From: Clitopilus passeckerianus
Lineage: Eukaryota; Basidiomycota; Agaricomycetes; Agaricales; Entolomataceae
DNA length: 64,000 nt
Direction of reading: 5' to 3'
Assembly (NCBI GenBank): GCA_944990035.1
Contig: CALYLX010000083.1
Location: forward strand, 62,001 to 126,000
Part shown: positions 1 through 9,542 of the stretch, piece after piece
Layout of the letters: every line of letters starts with the position of its first letter
Position numbering within the stretch: position 1 is the first letter of the stretch
Made by a program: the position numbers and the translations under genes
The notes under the pieces: model-generated
The model's input: the letters and a program-made list of their open reading frames with translations, nothing else
Database searches by the model: none
What the model was told of the DNA's origin: nothing

Positions 1-415
1 TCGATCTTTGCAGTGTCACCGCTGAGATCAGTTCGTGCAAGAATATTCTTGAAGACGGTGACAAATTCGTCAGCTGTCCCATCCTGTCGTAAGGCTTTGA
101 GTTGGAGAAGTGCGGCAGCTTTGTCGTCGGTAGGGAAAAGGCTTCTTTGAATTGGCTGATAAATTCAGCGTAGGTGGCTTTCCTTTCAGCTGCTGAATAT
201 TTATCGTGAAATTCTAATCCCCATGCTGCTGCAGTTCCTTCTTTGAGGAAGGATAGGGCGATGCGAATCTTCTTGTCATCTTCGAGTTGGTTGAGGTTGT
301 TTAGGATGAGGTAGTCTTCAAGTTCCTGAATGAACTTTCTGGTCTTGGATCGGTCTCCGGAGAACGTTTGGGGTTTGGCTCCAATGTCCTTCTTGTTGTT
401 GTTGTCTTGTGACAT
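1..415 (-). pseudogene. gag fragment, frameshifted
   Basis: This is the start of the retroelement Gag, from the ATG at 413-415 on the minus strand to the window edge. It matches 9543-9960 of the plus-strand copy closely. Near 131-135 it has three C residues (minus strand) where the intact copy has four. This single-base deletion breaks the gag frame, so this copy cannot make Gag-Pol without a partner. Confidence 0.75.
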
Positions 416-1013
416 TTCGTAGTCGAAATCGAAGTCGGTTTCTGGTTCAATTGTTTCTGCACTGGGGCGCTCCTCTGGCTCAGCTGTGGGGCTCTCCTCT
501 AGCTGTTGTTGTACTTGGTGTTCTTCTTCTTCCTCTTTGGGCAAGACAGAAGCGCTGGTAGACGGGACTAGTGATGGGTTCCTGGATATTGCTGTGGGTA
601 ATGGTGCGAAGCGTCGCTGTTCCTCCTCGTCTACTTCAATGTCGTGTTCTCGTTGAGCTCGGACAATAGCAGGGGTCTTATGAGGTCGTTCAGGGGTAGG
701 GAAGTCTAGAGCGTGGAAGTGTCTGTTTTCAACGGCAACGGTGGTGAATGTGAATTTGCCAAGGGAGAGAGAGGCGTAGCACCAGCGGTTATTGTTGTGA
801 TTAAAACCGCAGTAGCTTCCGTTGGTGAACTTGTAGACGTTGTTGGTTCCTTCTACTAGAGTGGTATTTTGTGGCGGGTGGTCTGCCCTGTGTACGACCG
901 TGGTGACTGAGTGGTAGCCGCAACGGCAATCGGCCTGTTGCGTGCTTCTGCTGTGTTGTCGTGGGGTGGGCCTGCGCTAACAATGAGCGGGCCTTCTGAA
1001 CAGCTTGACCTTT

Positions 1014-1498
1014 TGTTAAGGCAGAGCCTAACAACTTAGGTAATACTGTTTACGCTCGATGTCTTTGATAAACAAAGACAGAGATTTGTCAGCAGCTGCG
1101 GCTGTACTGACGACCTGGTGAGATTGACGAAACAAGGGACTTAAAGGCGAAGTAGAGAACTAAGCAGTTAGGTAGATTGCCTAGGTCAAGCTGAGGAGCC
1201 TTGACCAAATGGTACAGGTTTATATACCTATCTAGTAGTTCTAAATATAGCACATGCGCAGCATGCTGAGTAAGTAATGAGTCATGCGCAGCATGATGAG
1301 TAAGTACATGAGTCAGTATGACTCAATGCAAGTCAGAAAGAGTCAGATAAGGTATAAGTCTCTCACAATCGTGAGAGATGCGGAGTAAGCATGGAAAAAG
1401 ATGAAAAATGCGCAGTGATGCGCAGCATATGTGAGTAATCGTGCATAGGTAAGCGGGCCGGGGTATGTAAGGAGAAACATGTAAGCAAAATCATAACA
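1014..1498 (-). repeat. 5' LTR of left retrotransposon (485 bp)
   Basis: On the minus strand it runs from TGTTATG to CTTAACA, so it has the TG...CA ends and a 5-bp terminal inversion TGTTA/TAACA. It matches 8380-8944 throughout, except that it has one copy of an 80-bp unit that is doubled there. It contains the same TATA box (tttatata on the plus strand near 1229). It also holds the same 11-nt self-primer at 1183-1193, matched by the primer-binding site at 1001-1011. Confidence 0.9.
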
Positions 1499-1652
1499 TT
1501 ATATATATAGACCTTGAATATAGAGTTTGAATATCTGGTGTTCCGGTTATATAAATACAGAGTACAATTCAGAGGTTGCCATATGTGGTACAATGTTATT
1601 CCCATATACAATTATTCTGTACGATCATGGAGGCGCTATGTCGCCTATAAAC

Positions 1653-3072
1653 TTAATTCCCACTTCCTTCGTCCGTCTCGTATACCTGTCGATATTGTTT
1701 AGCTTGTTGTTGAACGTTCAATTTTAAGTTAAATCTTACTTCCTCGTCGTAATCCTCCTTGTTTACCGCGTTCATCTTTCCTATTTCCGTCCTTTCCATC
1801 CGGTTCCTGTACTCTGCCCTGAATGCGTTTCTCAGTATATCTACCTTTTCTTGGTCGTCTGCTGTCTCCCCAAATTCTTCTTCCAATTCAGGTATTCCGC
1901 TTAAGAATAGCACCTCCTCTCCGCTTCGAAAAATATCGTTCTGTATCAATTTCGGACTGAGTATATGCGTTGGGGTCAGTCATCGGCAGTCCCGTGCTCA
2001 CCCTAACTTCCTTCTTACACGCCCCTTCTATATGGGCGTATGGCTGCTCAATCTCAAACCCTCTGAGCCTGTATTTCACAAGTCGGAGCTCATACGTTGG
2101 CATGAATCGAGTGAGGTTTGCTACGTTTGTTCGTCTTAGAAGAGACGCGATCAATTGCCTGGTTCCGTATACAGTTGCTCCTAGGTATTTGCACGGTTAG
2201 CTGTGGAGATGGTAATTCTGTGCCAGGTTGGCTCACCGTTGAATGCAAGGCAACAAGAGTCTATGTCAAATCCAGCCAGTATCTCTGCCGGCGAGTGGTA
2301 ACTCCTGAGTATGATCTGCACGCGTCGGTATCTGGGTTGCACTGGGAATATTTGGTCAGAATGCTGGCCGCTGGTCTTATTTTTGTCGGTCTCAACTTAC
2401 CCCAGAACGTAATTGTTCTCTCGGTTCGATTTGAATCTACTTCCCAACCGGCTACTCTTATCAGCGCCTGATGTATCTCTCGTATCTTTAACGCCATCTA
2501 CTGGGCCGTCAGTATAACGTTCTTTTTTTAACTAATAGATAGATATTCACCTCCTCTTCGGTCAACCCCCACATGTATACGTCGATGTCTGAATCTTGGT
2601 TGGGCCCTCAGTCGTAGTATTCCTTCAGGTTACGTGTTTCCTCTGAGTCCAGCACTTGTTGAGGCACAGGTACGACGCAGGCTTGGACCGAACCTCCGGC
2701 AATGAGAATGTGATCAAAGTTTGGTAGATTGTTGAGGATACCCTTTGAGAAAGCGCTAAAATTTCTCAAGAATTCCTCGAGGCCCGACACAATTTGCGGC
2801 GAATCAGGATGAGGACGATCTGCTTCGCTGAGTGGCATGAGGATGTGGCTGGAGGGATGCATGCGACCGGGTCGACCCTTCTTGAGGCTCGGAGGCAGGT
2901 CTAGTACATCAATGAAGCCATAGTATAACGGGAAATATAGGGGGCTCAGTTTCAGTAGGTGTTCCACTTCGTGCTGCTGTTGTAGCCACGGCAGGAGACC
3001 CGGTGCGTCCTCTAGGTCAAGGGGCTGACGAGACAGATAAGAAATGAAGGCATTTGCATAGATGCAGTCCAT
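1653..3072 (-). CDS. Nucleotidyltransferase-fold-like protein, multi-exon (possibly decayed)
   Basis: Spliced minus-strand gene. In order I see an N-terminal region, then IAGGSV (near 2690), SDIDVY (near 2585), a segment ending AEILAGFDIDSCC (near 2260), then YELRLVKYRLRGFEI (near 2070) and an acidic, coiled C-terminus ending at the TAA at 1653-1655. A GGS motif followed by a D-x-D pair is the hallmark of the polymerase-beta-type nucleotidyltransferase fold. The same layout occurs in a family of uncharacterised mushroom proteins I recall, sometimes annotated by their ankyrin repeats. Introns of about 50-70 bp join the frames. Between GGSV and SDID the frame has a TGA, which can be avoided only by a 39-bp GT-AG intron at 2595-2633, so the gene may be intact with a very short intron or may be dead. 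The start is taken at the ATG 3070-3072; an upstream exon is possible. Function not established. Confidence 0.55.
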
Positions 3073-3682
3073 ATTCTGAAACGGTGTTCCCAAGAACGCG
3101 TTGGCACCGTTTTTATACTCTGCTTAAGCCATTTTTGACTACACTGTTTCATCTAAAGCATTTTTTGTCGGCCTGGTCCGCTCCGTGTTTTTGTTACGAT
3201 GGCATTGGAATTATAATTGTGACAGCCAATTCAGCTATACACGTGCACTCTCTTATTGTTTCATACGTCGAACGGAGCAAGGTCCTTAGGCCCCAACAAA
3301 GTTCCTGAAGCAGGGGCAGCATACATGATGCCATTCTGGTCACATTTTCACTTGACTGGCAACCTGATCACATGATCTAGTTTGGTATTCTTTGTGGTGA
3401 TTCGCTCAATTCTGTCATTTGGATTCTAGTCGTACACGTGGAAAGTTATTGTTCACACATTTGCGGTCGATATGCATCAGTTCCCCTCTTCTTCAGAGAC
3501 CCTCATCCCTTGAAACCCTGCTACTGGGTAACCTCCCACTGCTGAACTTTCTCCCTCCATTTCATCGTCGTCAGCCGTCTTCTGCTTCTTCTTCTGCCCC
3601 CTATCTTCGAGTCGAGCCTGACGGCCTAACTGGATCTGTTGGCTTGTTCAGCTCCCCTCATTCCTATAGGTGTATAGGTTCG

Positions 3683-4794
3683 CTACTTTACCAACGTTGG
3701 TGCTGCTTCCAGACAGATAATGTCCTTCACTATAAGTTCTAATGTATAACCTTGTTTCTTGGTCGGAAAAGCGACTAGAGTAAAGTGGATCTCCATGATG
3801 TCAAATGGGCGATATCTCTCAGGTCGACAGTCAGCAATGCTGGGAGTAAAAGGCATCAATCCATACATCTTATTAAGGTATGGATTTGAACTTACCGTGG
3901 TTTTCCGTTGTCGAACCCCAATAACTGGCGATAGCTTACAATGTTATGCTCAGTCCTGACAAATCCTATCCGGCCCACATTCTTCAACGTGCTCATGGGA
4001 TCTTCAAAGATGGTGAAGGGTACATGGACTGCGGTTGGCGCAGAGTTGCGAGGGGTGACATATTTGTTGGATAAGGATATGGCGAGATAGTCGGTGTCCA
4101 TCAAAGGAGATGGTGGACACAGGACGCCCTGACTAAATTCTCTGTCCATATGGTCCATGAGAAGCTCAAGCCCATTGTATGCCTCGTCAAAAGAGGAGCT
4201 GCCGTATCCCGTGACTTTGATAACTTGACGAGAGTAGTCCAGAGTCTTCTTATTGATTCTGTTATCCTCGTCATTCTTTGAACAAAAGGGGACCTGACTC
4301 CTCTCTTACCTGCGACCATAGTGAGGCAGAAGCTTTGCATCGAGCAGGATAGCAGTGAAGGACCAGACACATTCAGTTCCATTTGCGTTGATCATTTGCC
4401 TTGCCCGAGGCTCATTGGAGTTGGCGGTGATGATATTATTCAGCAAGGTTGGCTCCTGTTGGTCATTGTTAGCTCACAGAACATCCGTCTCAATGTAGTC
4501 TGAATACCTTCGAAAGTGCGTTCAGCGTGATCGTTCCTTCTGAAAAGCAAGGAGTGATCTTGTTGAGGCGATCCGCGACTTCGTAATATTAATAAAGATT
4601 CTTGTGTCAAGGAAATGAGACGTACGTTTAGCAACGGTCGTCATATTGCGTTGAGGTTTAGCAAGGATATAGCGAGACAAACTTGAAGGAACTCCCTGGT
4701 GAAGAGCTTGATGCCTTTGTATAGCAAGCGCCATACTTTTCCTTACCAAAACTTTGGCCATTTTCAAATCAAGACTGTCCTGCGTATTGTGCAT
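3683..4794 (-). CDS. Unrecognised protein, 5 exons, 288 aa
   Basis: Exons on the minus strand are 4794-4626, 4539-4508, 4455-4310, 4258-3896 and 3839-3683. All junctions are GT-AG and all phases agree, giving 288 residues from the ATG at 4794 to the TAG at 3683-3685. The protein has no signal peptide or membrane segment that I can see. Recognisable stretches include VTGYGSSSFDEAYNGLELL, DPMSTLKNVGRIGFVRT and RPFDIMEIHFTLVAFPTKK. I do not recognise the family. It is transcribed divergently from the gene at 5666-7440. Both resemble families that recur in mushroom genomes without known function, so they could belong to the same repeated cassette, but that is inference. Confidence 0.7.
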
Positions 4795-5665
4795 CCATGT
4801 TCCTGCCGATGTCAGAGCTTTTCCTTATTGTAAACCCTTGGCTGAATTTTTCTAGCCCCTGTTTACCCTAGTTCCTGTTTACATTGTTCGGTTCAGCCGT
4901 TCTGGACATTCTCCGTCTCGTTGATGTGTAGCTTTTTTTGGGGGGTTGCTCCAGCCTTTAACACGCTACTTGTTGCGCCTGTTATTACAGTCCATACCGT
5001 GTCTGCCTTGTCGAGGAATGATAATTTCTACTTCGTTTCTCACTTACTGCGTGCGTTTTGCACCGCCGGTCAAAGTCAGGCTTTCGGACCGAGGACGCTT
5101 TTGTCTTCAGGGTATTTTACGCCACCGCATTGCCTTGAGTCCAGCTGATACCGTCTGCCCTCTGTTCAGTGACGCCTGTCATTTGAGAAGGCGATGAATT
5201 TTCGATCTTCTCTTGATTTTTCAAAAACTTCTTTTGTTCTCTGTACTCCGATGCGGAGGACAACCTGGTCATCTGGTAATGACAAATGCACTTAGAGTAA
5301 AGTCTGTAATCTCTTTTTAAGGTAATGAATTATCTGCATATATAAGCTCAATTATTTTCACCCTCCGAAGCTATTGAATTGTCTGCTTCGTGAATCTTCT
5401 ATTGACATTGATACACCGCTATGACCACTCGTTCCCCTTCAACACAGCCGTCTGTTCTTCCAACGTCGTCTGTGTTTTCTGAAAACGCTAACCATCTTTT
5501 CTCTTTTTATTTATTTATTCAATTTTGGGTTCGTTTTCCCCTACCACGTTAGGTCTGGGAAAAAGAGGCCTGCAATTGAACTTAGTTCCGGTTCTGAGGA
5601 CAACAAGACGTTGGTCATCATCGATTTAGGAGGCTGCTTTTACTAACCATTGTTTCTTTAGCACG
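4795..5665. other. Intergenic region between divergent genes
   Basis: About 870 bp separate two divergently transcribed spliced genes, so both promoters should lie here. The stretch is pyrimidine-rich near 5440-5530. I see no convincing ORF or repeat. A pyrimidine-rich run just upstream of the ATG at 5666 is compatible with a leader or leader intron. Confidence 0.4.
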
Positions 5666-7440
5666 ATGTCCCCGCGAGACAACAAGGGCCGTTGGGCTAA
5701 GAAAGCAAAGACTGCGACCCCCACTTCAAAGTTAGTATTGGCAGTGCCTCTCTCGCTGACGTGAGCGACTAACCTTTCCCTTCTGCAGGAAAAACAAGAA
5801 GAATCAGAAGGAAGAAAGTCCTCTTATCGAGGCAATTTCAGTTGATGAATCAGAGACCAAGTTCGATACTACTCAGTGAGCATCGTTTGCTCTGTGACCT
5901 ATTGTTGTTTTTGGTCTAATGGGCTCTGTACTCAGACACCCTAAGCTTACCAAGAAGAATGTATTCATCGATGACGAGGCAACGTAAGTAACTTCTGAAT
6001 AAGATCATCCGACTTCGTTTGATTGTCGATTCCAGGGAGGAGGGGGAACGACACGGCGCGGAAACTGCTGGCGAAGAAGATGAAGAGTCCGAAGATGGGA
6101 AGAAAGCTTCTAATACGTATGGCTGCTTACTTTAAACCTTCCTTCAGTTGTTGTGCTGATGAGAAACAGCATTGACTCTGATGTAGATCCTGAAGAGGGG
6201 ATTGATGAATCTTCCGAGTCCGAAATTCCTCTGTGCGTGACTAGATCTACCTACAGATCTCACAGCCTCTAATGGGACGTCGTTTTAGCGATGTTATGGT
6301 TGATGAATTGCAGGATCCCGTGCTGAAGAAGCGTAATTATTACGCTGACCTTCCCGATCTGGGGTATGTTTCCCTATTTTTTAAAGCATCGAATAGCTTC
6401 TAATGGGTAAAACGGGCAGTGAGAGTGCACGGGTTATTAGGATGAACGACGGGAGTTCTTCCGTTGTGTACCATATGTACTCGGACATTGCAGAAACAAT
6501 GATGTTCGAACGTTCCAAGAAGTACGTTCTATATCTGATCCTTGAGAATCGTGGCCTCATGCGTGTTTATTCAGACAGCTGCGACACGCTCTGGCTTTCG
6601 ACAGCTATATGTGCTATATAAATGCTGCTCGGTGCTCCCTCGACCTCACCGTCCAGATCATAGGTAACAAAGATCGTCGCAAGCTGCGGGTGGTACCGGA
6701 GGAGGGGGGCAGTCAGAGGCAGGCAGTGTGCGTTACTGTAGGGGTTGTTACAGAATGCAAACTGGTAGACGCTGGCAACGGTCACGTCCGCTACATTACA
6801 GCAACCCTTTTTGCGCAAGAGGCTCGCAGGGAAATGACGTACCTTGGGGTCAAATTCGGTTTCGCGACCATCAGCGGCCCAATCACTCAGGAACAGGGTA
6901 TGAAGTTCACCACCATCCCTCAGGGAAAGGGAATGGGTAAGCCATCGCCTCATCCAATCGGTTCTCCAACTTACAAAACTCTTTGCAGGGGTTAACTTGG
7001 AGTCGTTGCCAGGTCCGCCCGGCTCTTCTAAATCGACTCCGACGACGCCCAAGAAGGGACGTTTCATTAAACAACCCATTTCGCCATCTAAATGGGCCAA
7101 ATTCTCATATAACGGTGCCTTGAATTTCGACGAAGATAGTGCGTGTCTTTATGGGACTCCTCTTTGAGTGTTTCCATATTAACATTCTCTTTTAGTCCTC
7201 ATTTATGACGGTCGAAGCAACAACTTTCAAAAGGGTTTTGATTTCGGTAAAGCCGATTGGGATGACCTTAAAGACATGAAACGGTACAAAGATGGTCGGA
7301 AGTTGATCGATGCTCCAGTGGATTCGGTCGTCGCAATTGGCTACACGGCTAACATCTACAAAGGGGACACCAACGGTATGGACATGTTTGCGGCAAATAT
7401 TCTCTTCGTCATTGTTCTCTGCGATAAATTCACCACCTAA
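5666..7440 (+). CDS. Unrecognised protein, 10 exons, 425 aa
   Basis: Exons: 5666-5730, 5789-5875, 5936-5983, 6036-6116, 6170-6232, 6289-6363, 6420-6521, 6575-6936, 6989-7138, 7196-7440. Every junction is GT-AG and the coding total is 1278 bp, an exact multiple of three, which strongly supports the model. The first 100 residues are basic then acidic and low-complexity (KKNKKNQKEE, EEDEESEDGKK), so probably disordered and possibly nuclear. The C-terminal half is folded-looking: IYDGRSNNFQKGFDFGKADW, then PVDSVVAIGYTANIY and a hydrophobic end (MFAANILFVIVLCDK). I recall this DGR...FDF...VAIGYT layout from uncharacterised, high-copy mushroom proteins. No catalytic motif was found. A broken relative may sit at 15008-15341. 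Confidence 0.75.
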
Positions 7441-7610
7441 CTTTGTACTTGTCCAACTTTACGTCTTTGTTTTGCCACCCACTTTATGCTTACACTTGCT
7501 TAGTCTTGTTATATTCTCTCATTTGTACTTATATCCGTAATCCTATTGTGAAATCCCTTGGCCGATCTACGCATCTGCGGCACCAATAGCTGTCAATACG
7601 TTGACATACC

Positions 7611-8354
7611 CTAATACCATGCCCTGATAGATGACGCTTCTCCCATTCGGACATACTTGATCATCGTGGCAGCGAAATAGTCGTCGTTGAGCGCAGTACG
7701 TATTTCGTCGTTTCCGGGAACAATAGTCACTTCCAAATCGACTAGGCCTCTGATAGCTAGGTTTGAAATAGCGTTTAAAACCGTCTGCTGACATTCATTC
7801 TCCACCCAGTGCAGCTGGAGCGCAGTGAGGCTGGGGATATTGTCGGGATCACGAGCCATCCATCGAAGGATGTGCTCGTCAATGGCTGTTCCATTCTCGC
7901 TGATCGCCTGGAGACCAAGGGAGGTAAGTGTGTCAGGGAGGCGGATCTCTGAGTCTGCGATCGCAAGCACCGTGCCGTCCATAACACATTCGCAGTAGAC
8001 GTTGAGTAAGGTGAGGTCGACCAAGTGGGAAAAGTATCCAATGAAGTCAAAAATGTCAAATCCGTTGACGAAGACATTCTGAAGGGAAAGTGTCGTAATT
8101 GATGATTGCGGCCACAGCCGGCAAGGTTGAAGCTCCCATGCGCCGACCGTGACTGCCTTCAGGTTGGGAAATTGTGAGAAGATACGAGGGCAAGCCCCTG
8201 TGGTGGCTACGTCAAGGGCATCAGGCTGGGGATTGGGGTCAAAAATGTCCAGCCTTTCGATGCTGGTGGCAAGCTCATCAATCACTGGCAGGGTCTCGTT
8301 GGCGATCATAAATTCATCGACCCGGCAGACTGTCCGCGAATCTCGAAGCGTCAT
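7611..8354 (-). pseudogene. F-box/LRR-like protein, 5' end removed by retrotransposon
   Basis: An open frame of 247 residues on the minus strand shows irregular leucine-rich spacing: IERLDIFDPNPQ, FPNLKAVTVGAWEL, ITTLSLQNVF, LVDLTLLNVYCEC, SLTALQLHWVENE. This is like the C-terminal repeats of the F-box/LRR proteins that are abundant in mushrooms. The frame stays open upstream of the ATG at 8354 until 8379, where the LTR of the plus-strand retroelement begins, so the N-terminal part including any F-box is missing. The lost part is not found at the other end of the element. Probably non-functional. Confidence 0.65.
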
Positions 8355-8379
8355 GGTGATTTCTTGAATCGGCGAGTAG

Positions 8380-8944
8380 TGTTATGATTTTGCTTACATG
8401 TTTCTCCTTACATACCCCGGCCCGCTTACCTATGCACGATTACTCATATATGCTGCGCATCTCTGCGCATTTTTCATCTTTTTCCATGCTTACTCCGCAT
8501 CTCTCACGATCGTGAGAGACTTATACCTTATCTGACTCTTTCTGACTCATATCGAGTCATACTGACTCATGTACTTACTCATCATGCTGCGCATGACTCC
8601 TTATACCTTATCTGACTCTTTCTTACTCACATCGAGTCATACTGACTCATGTACTTACTCATCATGCTGCGCATGACTCATTACTTACTCAGCATGCTGT
8701 GCATGCGCTATATTTAGAACTACTAGATAGGTATATAAACCTGTACCATTTGGTCAAGGCTCCTCAGCTTGACCTAGGCAATCTACCTAACTGCTTAGTT
8801 CTCTACTTCGCTTTTAAGTCTCTTGCTTCGTCAATCTCACCAGGTCGTCAGTACAGCCGCAGCTGCTGACAAATCTCTGTCTTTGTTTATCAAAGACATC
8901 GAGCGTAAACAGTATTACCTAAGTTGTTAGGCTCTGCCTTAACA
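8380..8944 (+). repeat. 5' LTR of right retrotransposon (565 bp), with internal 80-bp tandem duplication
   Basis: The ends are TGTTATG...CTTAACA. The 80-bp units 8521-8600 and 8601-8680 are tandem copies with a few substitutions. The left copy has only one unit, and the length difference (565 versus 485) is exactly 80. The duplicated unit lies upstream of the TATA box, in U3, and is rich in GACTCAT and GCGCATGACTC repeats. Confidence 0.9.
8732..8739 (+). promoter_or_regulatory. LTR TATA box, predicted transcript start about 8765
   Basis: TATATAAA lies in the LTR and is conserved in the left copy. The sequence 33 bp downstream (8765-8775) is the exact complement of the primer-binding site. 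If transcription starts there, the first 11 bases of the RNA are the self-primer, as in fission yeast Tf1. Confidence 0.7.
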
Positions 8945-8946
8945 AA

Positions 8947-8957
8947 AGGTCAAGCTG
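8947..8957 (+). other. Primer-binding site, self-priming type
   Basis: AGGTCAAGCTG starts two bases after the LTR and is the exact reverse complement of CAGCTTGACCT at 8765-8775 in the LTR. The match is exactly 11 bases and does not extend on either side. The left copy has the same pair (1001-1011 and 1183-1193). I see no obvious match to a usual tRNA 3' end. Confidence 0.7.
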
Positions 8958-9542
8958 TTTAGAAGGCCCGCTCATTGTTAGCGCAGGCCCACCCCACGAC
9001 AACACAGCAGAAGCACGCAACAGGCCGATTGCCGTTGCGGCTACCACTCAGTCACCACGGTCGTACACAGGGCAGACCACCCGCCACAAAATACCACTCT
9101 AGTAGAAGGAACCAACAACGTCTACAAGTTCACCAACGGAAGCTACTGCGGTTTTAATCACAACAATAACCGCTGGTGCTACGCCTCTCTCTCCCTTGGC
9201 AAATTCACATTCACCACCGTTGCCGTTGAAAACAGACACTTCCACGCTCTAGACTTCCCTACCCCTGAACGACCTCATAAGACCCCTGCTATTGTCCGAG
9301 CTCAACGAGAACACGACATTGAAGTAGACGAGGAGGAACAGCGACGCTTCGCACCATTACCCACAGCAATATCCAGGAACCCATCACTAGTCCCGTCTAC
9401 CAGCGCTTCTGTCTTGCCCAAAGAGGAAGAAGAAGAACACCAAGTACAACAACAGCTAGAGGAGAGCCCCACAGCTGAGCCAGAGGAGCGCCCCAGTGCA
9501 GAAACAATTGAACCAGAAACCGACTTCGATTTCGACTACGAA

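Larger units (their letters stand above)
1..1498 (-). mobile_element. Ty3/gypsy LTR retrotransposon, 5' part (left copy, cut by window edge)
   Basis: Read on the minus strand this is a complete LTR (1014-1498), a leader of 598 bp and the first part of gag, after which the window ends. It matches the plus-strand copy at 8380 onward almost base for base, and the leader has the same length in both. The two copies are therefore recent relatives in inverted orientation, with about 6.9 kb of host genes between them. The flank just outside the LTR (1499 on) is AT-rich (tatatata). The other end is not visible, so a target-site duplication cannot be checked. Confidence 0.9.

Noticed and set aside
9414..9542. 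gag start at 9414
   Set aside because: The codon at 9414 is TTG. In a eukaryote the first ATG (9543) is the safer start; the open upstream frame is reported as a finding.
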